From contig NZ_JAHLYT010000056.1 of assembly GCF_025128095.1 (NCBI RefSeq), forward strand, positions 1-64,000: DNA of 64,000 nt, read 5' to 3'. Position numbers and translations under genes: made by a program. Positions 1-9,463 of this stretch are shown here, one piece after another. The DNA is from Synechococcus sp. CS-1328. Its GTDB lineage: Bacteria > Cyanobacteriota > Cyanobacteriia > PCC-6307 > Cyanobiaceae. Under the pieces are notes generated by a model, which worked only from the letters and a program-made list of their open reading frames with translations, ran no database searches and was not told where the DNA came from. Each line of letters begins with the position of its first letter. The first letter of the stretch is position 1.

Positions 1-748
1 GCTCGCGCCTCCTTCGTCGTAAGCACGCACCCTTTACCCTTGCAGGCAAACGGCACTCGCCCTCAGTGCCTCTCAGCACCGAAGACTCTGCGCTTCCGCC
101 GGTGCTCTCGCTCCCGGTGTGCTGCGCAGTCCAAAACCATAACCCATCTCGCTCCGATCGCGCAAGCTTCCCTCGAATGGCGCAGGTCTTCCTCTGCCTG
201 CCTGGCCAGTCCCGGCCTCTGAAGGCCCCAGCTCAACCGTGCCAGCACGGGCCGAAGCAGCTCCATAGAAGGGGCAGGAGCAGCGACGAGCCAGGCTCAA
301 GAGGTGACTCAGTCAGGAGCCAGGCAAGGGAGTAGGCAGGGATGGCACGGGGGGCAAAACCCGGACCCCTGAGCACCCACATCAGGGCGTCAGGCCGGGC
401 ACTGCTCCGCTCAGACTCAGATGCAAGCGGGTCAGGGACGACTGAAACGCTGCTTCACGCCAACACAGCTGCAGTTGCAGGCAGACACAACCCAAGCCCA
501 AGCGCCTGATCCAGCCCTGGACCAAAGCGCAAGCTACGGATCCAGCCCGGGCCCTGTGGCTCCTTCTTGGACCTGAGACCTTCCTTCTTGGACCTGGCAG
601 TGCTGCCCGAAAGAAGCTGTGCACATTCAAGGCTCTGCAGCCACTCTCGGGCAACCTGCATCCCCCCCCTGCATCCCTGAATTGTTCGATCCGTGGTTCA
701 GGGCGGGCACAACGTTTCTAGCGTTGGCCCAAGCTCCGATGGAGGCCC
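1..748. other. Region without a recognisable gene
   Basis: No reading frame in this stretch has a recognisable family or an arginine/proline-poor composition typical of a real protein; the open frames on both strands look like by-products of high GC. It ends at the GTG start of the invertase gene. Any regulatory signal for the invertase must lie here, but no convincing promoter was identified. Confidence 0.5.
561..596. repeat. Two tandem copies of a 15-bp word
   Basis: The word TCCTTCTTGGACCTG occurs at 561-575 and again at 582-596, a period of 21 bp. It lies about 150 bp upstream of the invertase gene. Its role is unknown; it could be a paired protein-binding site or simple slippage. Confidence 0.5.
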
Positions 749-2197
749 GTGGCCCGACCTTTCAGCCAAGAGCACCAACGGGTTCGGCCCAGCTCCAAGG
801 AAGACGCCGTGGTGATCCGCGCCCAGGAGCACTTCGAGCGCACCCTGGTGCGGGTCAAAGGCGAACTGGTGGGATCGGTCGCCGCGCTCGACCATCCCGG
901 CCGCTCCGGAGAGGCCAATTACGGCGAGGTGTTCCTGCGGGACAACGTGCCGGTGATGATTTATCTGCTGCTGCAGGGCCGTTATGAGGTGGTGCGCAAC
1001 TTCCTCTCCGTCTCGCTGGAACTGCAGAGCAACGACATCAAGACCCGCGGTGTTTTCCCCACCAGCTTTGTGGAGCAGGACGGGGTCGTGCTGGCCGACT
1101 ACGGCCAGCGATCGATCGGACGGATCACTTCAGTCGACGCCAGCCTGTGGTGGCCCATCCTCTGCTGGCTCTATGTGAAGCGCAGCCGCGACATGGAATT
1201 CGGCGCCAGCCAACAGGTGCAGCGCGGCGTGCAGCTGCTGCTGGATCTGGTGCTGCATCCCACCTTTGAGGGCACGCCGGTGCTGTTCGTGCCGGACTGT
1301 GCGTTCATGATTGATCGTCCGATGGATGTCTGGGGCAATCCGCTGGAGGTGGAGGTGCTCCTCTACGGCTGCCTGCGCAGTTGCTGCCACCTGATGGAAC
1401 TGGCCCAGCGTGACCGCATGAGCCGCCTGCTGCATCAGCGGATCGAGCTCACCCAGGAGTGGATGCATGATCTGCGATCCTTCCTGCTCAAGCACTACTG
1501 GGTGACTAGCAAAACGGTGCAGGTTCTTCGTCGACGGCCGACCGAGCAGTACGGCGACCACCAGCACGAAAACGAGTTCAATGTGCAGCCTCAGGTGATC
1601 CCCCCCTGGCTGCAGGACTGGCTCGAGAACCGGGGCGGCTACCTGATCGGCAATATGCGCACCGGTCGGCCGGACTTCCGCTTCTACAGCCTCGGCAACT
1701 CCCTCGCCTGCCTGTTCGGCGTGATCACGGCGCCGCAACAACGTGCTCTGTTCCGGTTGGTGCTGCACAACCGCGACCACCTGATGGCGCAGATGCCGAT
1801 GCGCATCTGCCATCCCCCCATGGAGGGTGACGAATGGATGAATAAAACCGGATCAGACCCGAAGAACTGGCCGTGGAGCTACCACAACGGTGGGCACTGG
1901 CCAAGCCTGCTCTGGTATCTCGCCGGTGCTGTGCTGTTGCATGAGCAGCGCCATCCCGAGGCGGACGTGCTGTTGATGGGCCAGATGCGGGCGATGATGG
2001 AGGAGTGCTACTGGGCCCAGCTCAACCAGCTGCCGCGCCAGCAGTGGGCCGAGTACTTCGACGGTCCCACAGGCACCTGGGTGGGGCAGCAGGCTCGCAC
2101 CTACCAGACCTGGACGATCGTGGGCTTCCTACTGCTGCACCACATGCTGCGGGTCAATCCCAGCCAGGTGAGTCTGATTGATATCGAGACCCACTGA
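749..2197 (+). CDS. Alkaline/neutral invertase (glycoside hydrolase family 100)
   Basis: This 482-residue protein hydrolyses sucrose to glucose and fructose in the cytoplasm, so it sets the fate of sucrose in a cyanobacterium that may use it as a compatible solute. The sequence shows GH100 hallmarks in order: the GEVFLRDNVPVMIYLL block near residue 50, RGVFPTSFVE, RSIGRITSVDASLWWP near residue 120, the GNPLEVEVLLYGCLRSC block near 195, and WPWSYHNGGHWPSLLWYLAG near 370. Length matches cyanobacterial homologues. The GTG at 749 gives an N-terminus (MARPFSQEHQRVRPSSKEDA) typical of the family. It converges with the petB-petD operon, sharing the intergenic hairpin at 2276-2300. Confidence 0.95.
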   Translation: MARPFSQEHQRVRPSSKEDAVVIRAQEHFERTLVRVKGELVGSVAALDHPGRSGEANYGEVFLRDNVPVMIYLLLQGRYEVVRNFLSVSLELQSNDIKTRGVFPTSFVEQDGVVLADYGQRSIGRITSVDASLWWPILCWLYVKRSRDMEFGASQQVQRGVQLLLDLVLHPTFEGTPVLFVPDCAFMIDRPMDVWGNPLEVEVLLYGCLRSCCHLMELAQRDRMSRLLHQRIELTQEWMHDLRSFLLKHYWVTSKTVQVLRRRPTEQYGDHQHENEFNVQPQVIPPWLQDWLENRGGYLIGNMRTGRPDFRFYSLGNSLACLFGVITAPQQRALFRLVLHNRDHLMAQMPMRICHPPMEGDEWMNKTGSDPKNWPWSYHNGGHWPSLLWYLAGAVLLHEQRHPEADVLLMGQMRAMMEECYWAQLNQLPRQQWAEYFDGPTGTWVGQQARTYQTWTIVGFLLLHHMLRVNPSQVSLIDIETH

Positions 2198-2275
2198 AGT
2201 CAGGTCGACGCAACCCAGCCTGACAAACAACGCTGGATGAATCAGGATCACTGCATGAAACAACATCACTGCATC

Positions 2276-2300
2276 AAAAAACCCCGGCGTCGGCCGGGGT
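2276..2300 (-). terminator. Rho-independent terminator of petB-petD
   Basis: A perfect 8-bp stem (ACCCCGGC/GCCGGGGT) closes a GTCG loop at 2281-2300. On the minus strand it is followed directly by a run of T residues (A-run at 2276-2281 on the plus strand). It lies 40 bp past the petD stop, as expected for the end of the petBD transcript, and may also stop read-through from the invertase side. Confidence 0.85.
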
Positions 2301-2339
2301 TGAAGTGTCAACAGAAATAAGGTCTTTGAATCAGCTGAT

Positions 2340-2822
2340 TCAGAACAGACCGAGAGTCAGGGATTTGTCGATCGGCAGAGCGGCTCCGATGCCGAGATAA
2401 ATCGTGAAGGCTGTGCCAAACAGGAAGGCAGCCATGGCGACTGGGCGACGGAAAGGATTCTGGAACTTGTTGAAGCTCTCAATAAAGGGAATCAACATCA
2501 ACCCCAGCGGAACCATCGTCTGCAGGGCGATGCCCAGCAACTTGTTGGGTACCACTCTCAGAATCTGGAAAACCGGATACAGGTACCACTCCGGCAGAAT
2601 TTCCAGAGGAGTGGCAAAGGGATCCGCCTTATCCGCCAGCATGGCGGGATCCAGCACGGCCAGCCCTACAACACAGGCGATCGTGCCCAGGATAACCACC
2701 GGAAAGATGTAGAGGAGATCGTTGGGCCAGGCGGGCTCGCCGTAATAGTTATGGCCCATGCCCTTGGCCAGCTTGGCCCTCAGCTTGGGATCGGTGAGGT
2801 CAGGCTTCTTGAGGATGTGCAT
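2340..2822 (-). CDS. petD: Cytochrome b6-f complex subunit IV
   Basis: Subunit IV of the thylakoid cytochrome b6f complex carries part of the plastoquinol oxidation site. The 160-residue protein shows the family N-terminus MHILKKPDL, the [20 protein letters not shown] block, the conserved PEWY of the Qo site ([15 protein letters not shown], near residue 77), and three hydrophobic helices. Length is the usual 160. It lies downstream of petB on the same strand with a 162-bp spacer, the standard cyanobacterial petBD operon. Confidence 0.99.
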   Translation of the reverse strand: MHILKKPDLTDPKLRAKLAKGMGHNYYGEPAWPNDLLYIFPVVILGTIACVVGLAVLDPAMLADKADPFATPLEILPEWYLYPVFQILRVVPNKLLGIALQTMVPLGLMLIPFIESFNKFQNPFRRPVAMAAFLFGTAFTIYLGIGAALPIDKSLTLGLF

Positions 2823-2984
2823 GACGAAGGCCGTGGAGGGAGAGCCGGAAAGCCGGCAGGAACCTGGAGACGAAAGCTAGGAAGGGCGCAAGTCCGAAGG
2901 TGTGGCCAGTCCAGGCAACAACGGGTGGATTGCAATACTTCGCAAAACAGGGCCCAGGTCGCATCGGACCTGGGCTGCCTGGAA

Positions 2985-3659
2985 TCACAAGGGACCGGAA
3001 ATGCCCTGCTTGCGGATCATCAGGAAGTGCATGAGCATGAACACCGCCAGCAGCCAGGGCATCACAAAGGTATGCAGGCTGTAGAAGCGGGTCAGGGTGG
3101 CCTGGCCAACGCTTTCGCCACCACGCAGCAGTTCGACCATGAAGTCGCCCACCACGGGCACAGCTGCCGGAACGCCACTGACGATCTTCACGGCCCAGTA
3201 GCCCACCTGATCCCAGGGGAGCGAGTAGCCGGTGACACCGAAAGACACGGTGATCACGGCCATGGTGACGCCGGTGATCCAGGTGAGCTCACGGGGGCGC
3301 TTGAAGCCACCGGTGAGGTAGACGCGGAACACGTGAAGGATCAGCATCAGCACCATCATCGAGGCGCTCCAGCGGTGCACCGAACGGATCAGCCAACCGA
3401 AGCTGACATCGGTCATCAGGTACTGCACCGAGGAGTAGGCCTCAGCGACCGTGGGCTTGTAATAGAAGGTCATCGCAAACCCAGTGGCGAACTGGATCAG
3501 GAAGCAGACCAGGGTGATGCCGCCAAGGCAATAAAAAATGTTGACGTGCGGCGGCACGTACTTGGCGGAGATGTCGTCGGCGATCGCCTGAATTTCCAGG
3601 CGCTCCTGGAACCAGTCGTATACAGGTGACGACTTTGCGGCAGGAGAGGAATTCGCCAT
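2985..3659 (-). CDS. petB: Cytochrome b6
   Basis: The membrane-spanning haem protein of the b6f complex moves electrons between the Qo and Qi sites. The protein is 224 residues. Haem-ligand histidines are visible in [27 protein letters not shown] (helix B) and in [31 protein letters not shown] (helix D); the invariant cysteine for haem c' is in [11 protein letters not shown]. The N-terminus ([24 protein letters not shown]) is a little longer than in most chloroplast forms. It is divergent from the protease gene, and a longer start for that protease would overlap petB. Confidence 0.99.
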   Translation of the reverse strand: MANSSPAAKSSPVYDWFQERLEIQAIADDISAKYVPPHVNIFYCLGGITLVCFLIQFATGFAMTFYYKPTVAEAYSSVQYLMTDVSFGWLIRSVHRWSASMMVLMLILHVFRVYLTGGFKRPRELTWITGVTMAVITVSFGVTGYSLPWDQVGYWAVKIVSGVPAAVPVVGDFMVELLRGGESVGQATLTRFYSLHTFVMPWLLAVFMLMHFLMIRKQGISGPL

Positions 3660-3709
3660 GCAGCGGGCGGCTTGGGTTGCGAGAGTCTACCGACCGCCCG
3701 AAACCCTCC

Positions 3710-5047
3710 GTGAGCGCGCAACGGCAGCCCCCCCCGCCGAACCGAATCCCATCGCAGAGCCAGCCAAGCCGCAGGCCCTGGCTGGGGTGGGCCAGTGAAC
3801 CCTGGCAGCGCCGGCTGGGACGGGGACTCGGGCTCACCCTGTTGCTGAGCCTGCTGCTGGCCCCCTGGAATGCCCCGGCGGCGCTGGCCCTGAACGACGC
3901 CCAGCAACTGGTGGTGGAAGCCTGGCGGCTGGTGAACCAGAGCTACGTGGATCCAGGCCGCTTCGTGCCGATTCACTGGCAACGGCTGCGGCAGAAGGCC
4001 CTGGAGCAGCCAATCAGCAGCTCAGCGGACGCTTACGCGGCGATCGAAACGATGCTGACCCCACTCGACGACCCCTACACCCGCCTGCTCCGGCCCACCG
4101 AATTCAGCACCCTGCAATCCGCCACCCAGCAGGGCACCGTGACCGGCGTGGGTCTGCAGCTTGGCCTGCGTGCCGCCGACGAGCAGATCGTCGTGATCGC
4201 CCCGCTGGACGGCTCTCCGGCCGCCGATGCCCACATCGCCAGCGGTACGGAGGTGCTGGCCGTGGACGGCAGCGACACCGCTGGACTGGGACTCGATCTG
4301 ACCGCAACACGGCTGCGAGGCGCCTCCGGCAGCACCGTTCTGGTACAGCTGCGGGACCCGCAGGGTCAGGAGCGGGAGGTGGAACTGGAACGGCGCCAGG
4401 TGGACCTGCGGCCGGTGCGCAGCAAACGGCTGCGCCAGGACAATCTCACCCTTGGCTACCTGCGCATCACCCAGTTCAGTGAACCGGTGCCGGAACTGGT
4501 GCAGCAGGCGATCGCCGACCTGACCGGCAAGGACATCGAAGGCCTGATCCTCGATCTGCGCAACAACTCCGGCGGACTGGTGAGCGCCGGGCTCGCCGTG
4601 GCCGACGACCTGCTCAACGGGTCGGTGATCGTGGAGACAGAAGACCGTGGCGGCATCGGCGATCGCCAGCAGGCCCATCTCGGCGTGCTCTATGACGGCC
4701 CGATGCTCACCCTGGTGAATGGCGGCACGGCCAGCGCCAGCGAGATCCTGGCGGGCGCCCTGCAGGACCAGGAGCGCAGCCGGCTGGTGGGCAGTCGCAC
4801 CTTCGGCAAGGGCCTGATCCAGACCCTGATTCCCCTGGGAGACGGCAGCGGCCTGGCGGTGACGGTGGCCCGCTACCTCACCCCGGATGGTCGCGACATC
4901 CAGAACCAGGGCATTCGGCCTGATCTGGAGCTGGCGGCGCCGGAACCACTCGATCCGGGCGGGGAGGACGACACTTGGTTGGCGGAGGCCCAGCGACTGC
5001 TGACCCACCAGATCGAGCAGGCACAAGCCCCGACCCACGCCCAGTGA
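3710..5047 (+). CDS. ctpA: Carboxyl-terminal processing protease (peptidase S41, CtpA type)
   Basis: A lumenal serine protease of the family that trims the C-terminal extension of photosystem II D1 precursor. A basic N-terminus is followed by a hydrophobic export segment (LGLTLLLSLLLAPW) ending at an ALA cleavage-like site. A PDZ domain (GVGLQLGLR ... ASGTEVLAVDG) precedes the S41 core. The catalytic pair is visible as serine in NGGTASASEILAG and lysine in TFGKG, spaced 25 residues, the same spacing as known for D1 protease. The GTG at 3710 (445 residues) avoids overlap with petB; an upstream GTG at 3626 would add 28 residues of unlikely sequence. Its last base overlaps the start of the next gene. 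Which of several Ctp paralogues this is cannot be settled here. Confidence 0.9.
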   Translation: MSAQRQPPPPNRIPSQSQPSRRPWLGWASEPWQRRLGRGLGLTLLLSLLLAPWNAPAALALNDAQQLVVEAWRLVNQSYVDPGRFVPIHWQRLRQKALEQPISSSADAYAAIETMLTPLDDPYTRLLRPTEFSTLQSATQQGTVTGVGLQLGLRAADEQIVVIAPLDGSPAADAHIASGTEVLAVDGSDTAGLGLDLTATRLRGASGSTVLVQLRDPQGQEREVELERRQVDLRPVRSKRLRQDNLTLGYLRITQFSEPVPELVQQAIADLTGKDIEGLILDLRNNSGGLVSAGLAVADDLLNGSVIVETEDRGGIGDRQQAHLGVLYDGPMLTLVNGGTASASEILAGALQDQERSRLVGSRTFGKGLIQTLIPLGDGSGLAVTVARYLTPDGRDIQNQGIRPDLELAAPEPLDPGGEDDTWLAEAQRLLTHQIEQAQAPTHAQ

Positions 5048-6297
5048 TGGGCCAGCGCACCTATCACGATCCCCTGCATGGCGCCATCCAGCTCGATCGG
5101 GAGGATCCAGCCGAAGCCCTGGCGATCGACCTGATCGACACCGCACCGTTCCAGCGGCTGCGTCGGATCCGCCAGCTTGGACCGGCGTTCCTCACCTTTC
5201 ACGGTGCCGAATCGAGCCGCTTCACCCACTCCCTCGGCGTGCTGCATCTGGCCCGCCTCGCCCTGCAGCGGCTGATCCGTCAAGACCCCTCCCTTGAGGA
5301 GCACAAGGCCGTGCTGTTTGCCGCGGCCCTGCTCCACGACCTGGGCCACGCCCCCTTGAGCCACACCGGCGAGGACATGTTCGGGCTGCGCCACGAGCGC
5401 TGGTCTGCGCGGCTGGTGCGGGATCACCCGGATCTGCGGCAGCGCCTCGATGCGGAAGGCGTCGGCACCGCCGATGCGGTGGCGGATCTGCTGGAGCACG
5501 GCCGCTATCCCCGCCAGGCGATCGGGGCCCTGGTGAGCAGCCAGCTCGATTGCGACCGCCTCGACTATCTGGTGCGGGACAGCTACAGCGCCGGCACCCG
5601 CTACGGCCAGCTCGATCTCGAACGCATCCTGGCGGCCCTGACACTCGCGCCCGACGGCAGCCTCGCCCTTCACCCCAAGGGACTGATGGCGGTCGAGCAC
5701 TACCTGGTGGTGCGCCAGCTTATGTATCGCAGCGTCTACAACCACCGTCTCAACGTGGTGTGCAACTGGCTGCTCAGCCAGGTGATCGCCGTGGCGCGGC
5801 GGCTGGGTCCAGGGCAGGTGTTCAGCGACACGGTGATGGGCCGCTGGCTGTGGCACAGCGACGAGCTGGACCTGGAGACCTACCTGGCCAACGACGACCT
5901 GCGCAGCGGCTACCACCTGCTGCGCTGGCGGGAGGAAGGGCCCGAGGAACTCAGGGAGCCCTGTGCCCGTCTGCTGGATCGGCGCCTGCTCAAGGCCACC
6001 GACGTGAGCGATCTGGCCAGCACCCAGCGGCTGGAGCTGCTGGCCGAGGTGCAGGGAATGGCCCGGCGCCAGCAGCTGGTGGCGGAGCGCTGCTGCGGGC
6101 TGCAGCAGAGCCAGAACCGGGGCTATCACCCCTACAAAGGCGGGCTGCGGCTCTGGGATGGCGAACGGCTGGAGGCGCTCGAAACCCGTTCGCCCCTGGT
6201 GCGGAGCCTGATCCACCCGGTGGAGCAGGCCTGGCTGATCCATCCTGCGGAGGTGCGCGAGCCCTTGCAGCAGCGCCTGGCGGAACTGCACACCTAG
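5047..6297 (+). CDS. HD-domain phosphohydrolase (dGTPase-like)
   Basis: A 416-residue cytoplasmic metal-dependent phosphohydrolase of the YdhJ/dGTPase-like HD superfamily. The metal ligands are visible as FTHSLGVLHLA and LLHDLGHAPLSHTGED, and the conserved QLDCDRLDYLVRDS block follows near residue 175. Substrate is unknown; relatives hydrolyse dNTPs or related nucleotides. The ATG at 5047 shares the TGATG overlap with the stop of ctpA, indicating translational coupling. The gene sits between ctpA and minC. Confidence 0.88.
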   Translation: MGQRTYHDPLHGAIQLDREDPAEALAIDLIDTAPFQRLRRIRQLGPAFLTFHGAESSRFTHSLGVLHLARLALQRLIRQDPSLEEHKAVLFAAALLHDLGHAPLSHTGEDMFGLRHERWSARLVRDHPDLRQRLDAEGVGTADAVADLLEHGRYPRQAIGALVSSQLDCDRLDYLVRDSYSAGTRYGQLDLERILAALTLAPDGSLALHPKGLMAVEHYLVVRQLMYRSVYNHRLNVVCNWLLSQVIAVARRLGPGQVFSDTVMGRWLWHSDELDLETYLANDDLRSGYHLLRWREEGPEELREPCARLLDRRLLKATDVSDLASTQRLELLAEVQGMARRQQLVAERCCGLQQSQNRGYHPYKGGLRLWDGERLEALETRSPLVRSLIHPVEQAWLIHPAEVREPLQQRLAELHT

Positions 6298-6324
6298 CCT
6301 TCGCCCCAATCGAATCCGGAACGG

Positions 6325-7071
6325 ATGGCAGCGGTGTTCCTGGCGGCGGCTCCGGGCCAGCCCCACCGGCTGGTGCTGACCGCCACGGCCGATGGGGCCA
6401 GCGGAGTCGAGGAGGTGCGCTACGCCCTCGGGGCCTCACCCCCACCGGGCTGGGTGGAACTGGAGGCCCTCGATCTCCGCCTCACCTTGCCGCAGCTGCG
6501 GGCCATCCAGGAACTGCTGGACACGGCCGGGCATGGCCTGCTGCGGGTCGTCAGCCGCAGCGACGACACCCTGGTGGCTGCGGCCGCCCTTGGCGTCGAG
6601 AGCGGCTGGCCACCGCCACCGCGGAACGCCGAGCTCGGAGCCCATCCCGGCGAGAGCCCTGCCTCAGCAGCGGCTTCCACAACCGGCCAGGAGCTCGAAT
6701 TCCTGATCCATCGGGGCACCCTGCGCTCCGGAGATCATCTGCAGGCCCCCGGCTCGGTGCTGCTGCTGGGGGACGTGAACCCGGGGGCCCGGATCAGCGC
6801 GGCTGGCGACGTGCTGGTCTGGGGCCGGCTGCGGGGCGTGGCCCATGCCGGCTGCCAGGGTGATGACCAGGCCAGGATCGTGGCGCTGCAGTTGCGCCCC
6901 CTGCAATTGCGCATCGCCGCGGCCGTGGCCCGGGGCCCTGCGGAGCCGCCACCGCCGGGCCTGGCGGAGGAAGCCCGGTTGATGGACGGAACGATCCGGA
7001 TCGATCCCGCCGGACCTCAGCTGCCCAGGCCACGGGGGGGCCTGAGCGCAGCCGAGCGGATCAGCGGTTGA
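6325..7071 (+). CDS. minC: Septum site-determining protein MinC
   Basis: An inhibitor of FtsZ assembly that acts with MinD away from mid-cell. The 248-residue sequence has an N-terminal domain with weak conservation, a proline/alanine linker, and a clear C-terminal beta-helix domain: HRGTLRSGDHLQAPGSVLLLGDVNPGARISAAGDVLVWGRLRGVAHAG, followed by ARIVALQLRPLQLRIA. It lies 27 bp after the HD gene. MinD and MinE are not directly downstream as expected; three reverse genes (7061-9335) intervene. The gene's end overlaps the convergent chromate transporter gene by 11 bp. Confidence 0.92.
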   Translation: MAAVFLAAAPGQPHRLVLTATADGASGVEEVRYALGASPPPGWVELEALDLRLTLPQLRAIQELLDTAGHGLLRVVSRSDDTLVAAAALGVESGWPPPPRNAELGAHPGESPASAAASTTGQELEFLIHRGTLRSGDHLQAPGSVLLLGDVNPGARISAAGDVLVWGRLRGVAHAGCQGDDQARIVALQLRPLQLRIAAAVARGPAEPPPPGLAEEARLMDGTIRIDPAGPQLPRPRGGLSAAERISG

Positions 7072-7690
7072 TCACCCCGAAGCCGCCCAGCACCCCTGCC
7101 ACCGCCATGAACCAGAGGGGCGAGATCCGCGTGCGCAGCATCAGCGCACACACCACCAGCGACACCACCACCCCGGGGGGGTTGGTATCGGCGGTATGGA
7201 GGATTTTCAGGCCCACCGCGAACAGGATGCCGAGGGTGATCGGCCCCAGGCCCCGCTCAAAGGACACCCGCCAGGGGGAATCGCGGAAGCGCTGCCAGCT
7301 GAGGCAGGCCACCACCATCAGCAGGGTGGAGGGCAGCAGGATGGCGCATTCGGCTCCGTAGGCCGAAAGCAACGCCCAGAAGGGCCCCTCACGCTGGGCC
7401 GCCCCCAGGCCAAGCAGGCCCACGATCATCGAGCTGGGTCCGGGCGCCGCCTCGGCCAGGGCGTAGAGATCGGCGAACTGGGCATTGCTGAGCCAGCAGA
7501 ACTGGTCGACGCTGAGATGGTGGTATTCGGCCAGCAATGTGTTGCCGCCCCCCAGGGAAAACAGCGACAACGACAGGAACTCCCCGATCACGCGCAGCAG
7601 GTTGGCCAGATCCGAGAGGGGCAGGGGGCTGCAGGCCTGGGCCTCGGCCAGAAGCCGGGTCGATGGGGACAGCCAGATCAGAGGCACCAT
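7061..7690 (-). CDS. chrA: Chromate transporter, short-chain ChrA (second subunit)
   Basis: One half of a two-gene chromate ion transporter of the CHR family, an inner-membrane protein that exports chromate or related oxyanions. From the ATG at 7690 it has 209 residues with six or so hydrophobic stretches and the CHR signature: LFSLGGGNTLLAEYHH near the start and LAEAAPGPSSMIVGLLG. The start overlaps the stop of the partner gene in an ATGA. Short ChrA proteins normally work as such pairs. The ORF could be opened upstream to 7735 but that would only overlap the partner. Confidence 0.85.
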   Translation of the reverse strand: MVPLIWLSPSTRLLAEAQACSPLPLSDLANLLRVIGEFLSLSLFSLGGGNTLLAEYHHLSVDQFCWLSNAQFADLYALAEAAPGPSSMIVGLLGLGAAQREGPFWALLSAYGAECAILLPSTLLMVVACLSWQRFRDSPWRVSFERGLGPITLGILFAVGLKILHTADTNPPGVVVSLVVCALMLRTRISPLWFMAVAGVLGGFGVINR

Positions 7691-8313
7691 CAGGGAGGAC
7701 CCGATGGGGTTGTGCCTGGGCGGGGCCAGTACCACGCCATTGCGAGTGGACCGAGCACCAGTACCACCGGCACGAGGCGCACATGAGCCAGGGTCAGGGC
7801 CAGGAAGGTGACGGCCGCCAGCAGCAGGGCCATGCGGTCGCTCAGATAGGTGTGGAGAATCTTGAACCCCATCGACAGGGCCATGCCAGCGGCGGCGGCC
7901 ACCACTCCGGCAAGCACCCGATCCACCGCCGGCAGCCCATGCAGCTGGAAGTAGGCCAGCCCCACCAGCATCAGCAGAGTGAAGGGCACCAGCAGCATGC
8001 CGGCCAGGGCCACCAGAGCGCCGGGCAGGCCGCGAAACCTGGTGCCGATGTAGATGGCCATGTTGATCTGATTCGGCCCAGGAAACAGACGGGCCACCGT
8101 GAGCCCGGTGATGAAGGCCTCATTGCTCATCCAGCGGCGCTGTTCCACCACGATCCGCTGGCTCCAGGCCGACAGGCCACCGCCGAAGGAGGAGAGGGCG
8201 ACCTGGAGCATGCCGCTGAACAGGGCCCCCAGCCCGGGGGGCGGGGCCAGGGCGAGATCCTCGTCAACAGGATCCCGATCAGGGAGGACCACGCCCTCAG
8301 GAGGGGCACCCAT
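7690..8313 (-). CDS. chrA: Chromate transporter, short-chain ChrA (first subunit)
   Basis: Partner half of the split chromate transporter. The 207-residue protein shows the CHR motif SSFGGGLSAWSQRIVVEQRRW, then GLTVARLFPGPNQINMAIYIG with the conserved PGP, and repeated hydrophobic helices. It begins with an ATGA overlap at the end of the PLD-family gene (8313) and ends with another ATGA overlap into the second ChrA gene, so the three genes form one reverse transcription unit. The set is set between minC and minD, which suggests a later insertion into the host min region. Confidence 0.87.
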   Translation of the reverse strand: MGAPPEGVVLPDRDPVDEDLALAPPPGLGALFSGMLQVALSSFGGGLSAWSQRIVVEQRRWMSNEAFITGLTVARLFPGPNQINMAIYIGTRFRGLPGALVALAGMLLVPFTLLMLVGLAYFQLHGLPAVDRVLAGVVAAAAGMALSMGFKILHTYLSDRMALLLAAVTFLALTLAHVRLVPVVLVLGPLAMAWYWPRPGTTPSGPP

Positions 8314-9335
8314 CAGTCGTGCACGAAGTGGGGATCGGGCGGCAGCTCACCCTCCTCATGCAGGCTCGGATCCAGCGGGTCGGGAGCGTCGTATTTGCAG
8401 GCCTGGTCCCAGTCGGCCTCGAAGGTGGCCTTGAGGCGCTGCACCACCGCAGGGGCATCACTCTCGATGCCGAGTTCGCGCCGCAGATCGAAGGCGCTGC
8501 GGTCGATGTTCATCGAGCCGGTCTGGGCAAAGGCCCCATCCACCAGGATCAACTTGGCATGCAATTTGAGGTGCTTCTGCCGGCGCACCTTCACCCCGAA
8601 GCGGCGCATCACCCGAAGGGAGGAGAAGGTGTCGTAGATGTCCCAATCACTGATGCCGTGCTTACCACCGCACAGCACCCGCACCTTCACACCCCGCTCC
8701 CGCGCCGAGAGGATGCGCTCAAGGATCACCGCATCCACGAACTTGGGGTGCTGGATCCAGAGGGTGTGACGGGCCGCGTCAACGATGCGGGCCATCTGGC
8801 CTCGGCTGTGCATGCTGCTCCACACCAGGCCCACGGCGAGATCGGGCTGGAAGAAGGTGCGGTTCCAGTCGGCCTCGAAACCAGCGATCACCTGCTCGAT
8901 CACCGGGGCCGCGTAGGTGACCACGCCGTAGTCGCGGGTCTGGGTGAAATATTTATCCGACAGGTTGAAGGTGGCGATCAGCGCACAGTCGTGATCCACC
9001 ACCAGCGACTTCTCATGGGTCACCGGAAAGGCCTCGCTGGTCCAGGCCACGGCAATCCCCCAGCCCTGCAGTCGGGAGTAGGTCTCGTCATTCCAGCGGT
9101 CGCCGCCGGAGGTGTGGGGGTTGAGCATCACCCGCACCTGCACGCCGCGCTGCTGAGCCCGCAACAGGGCCTGCTCCACCGCTTCGGACTGGAGCTTGAA
9201 CTGCTTGAGACGCAGCTCCGACCGGGCCTGGTCGATCAGCGCCACCACCGCATCGGCTCCGTCGTCCGGCATCACGATCAGGTGCTGATGGCTGCGGATC
9301 GGCACCGGCGGCGATGCGGCTGTCGATTCGGCCAC
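8313..9335 (-). CDS. Phospholipase D-family protein (cardiolipin synthase-like)
   Basis: A 340-residue protein with two complete HxKxxxxD catalytic motifs: HEKSLVVD near residue 107 and HAKLILVD near residue 265, the latter followed by TGSMNIDRSAFDLRRELGIE. Two such motifs make one active site in phospholipase D, cardiolipin synthase and some nucleases. No membrane helices are evident, so a soluble phosphodiesterase is more likely than a classical cardiolipin synthase. It is the first gene of the reverse islet with two chrA genes, and its actual substrate is unknown. Confidence 0.8.
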   Translation of the reverse strand: MAESTAASPPVPIRSHQHLIVMPDDGADAVVALIDQARSELRLKQFKLQSEAVEQALLRAQQRGVQVRVMLNPHTSGGDRWNDETYSRLQGWGIAVAWTSEAFPVTHEKSLVVDHDCALIATFNLSDKYFTQTRDYGVVTYAAPVIEQVIAGFEADWNRTFFQPDLAVGLVWSSMHSRGQMARIVDAARHTLWIQHPKFVDAVILERILSARERGVKVRVLCGGKHGISDWDIYDTFSSLRVMRRFGVKVRRQKHLKLHAKLILVDGAFAQTGSMNIDRSAFDLRRELGIESDAPAVVQRLKATFEADWDQACKYDAPDPLDPSLHEEGELPPDPHFVHD

Positions 9336-9463
9336 GCGTCTATCCCGGGCAAGGGGGAGGGAAGAAACCCTGTTCTATCGGGGTCCGGGTCCGGCGGCCC
9401 GCATCAGCCAGCACCGCCAGCGCCTGGGGGTGGCCTTAACCTGCTGCAACGCCAGCCAGTGCC

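Noticed and set aside
3626-3709. Longer N-terminus for the S41 protease (GTG 3626)
   Set aside because: It would overlap the divergent petB gene, and the extra residues are not typical of an export signal; the GTG at 3710 gives a better start.
8313-9335. PLD-family protein as DrmC of a DISARM system
   Set aside because: DrmC is a PLD-type protein, but this gene lies outside the element, more than 9 kb from the nearest defence gene, and is fused in an operon with chrA genes. There is no link to the helicase/methylase set.
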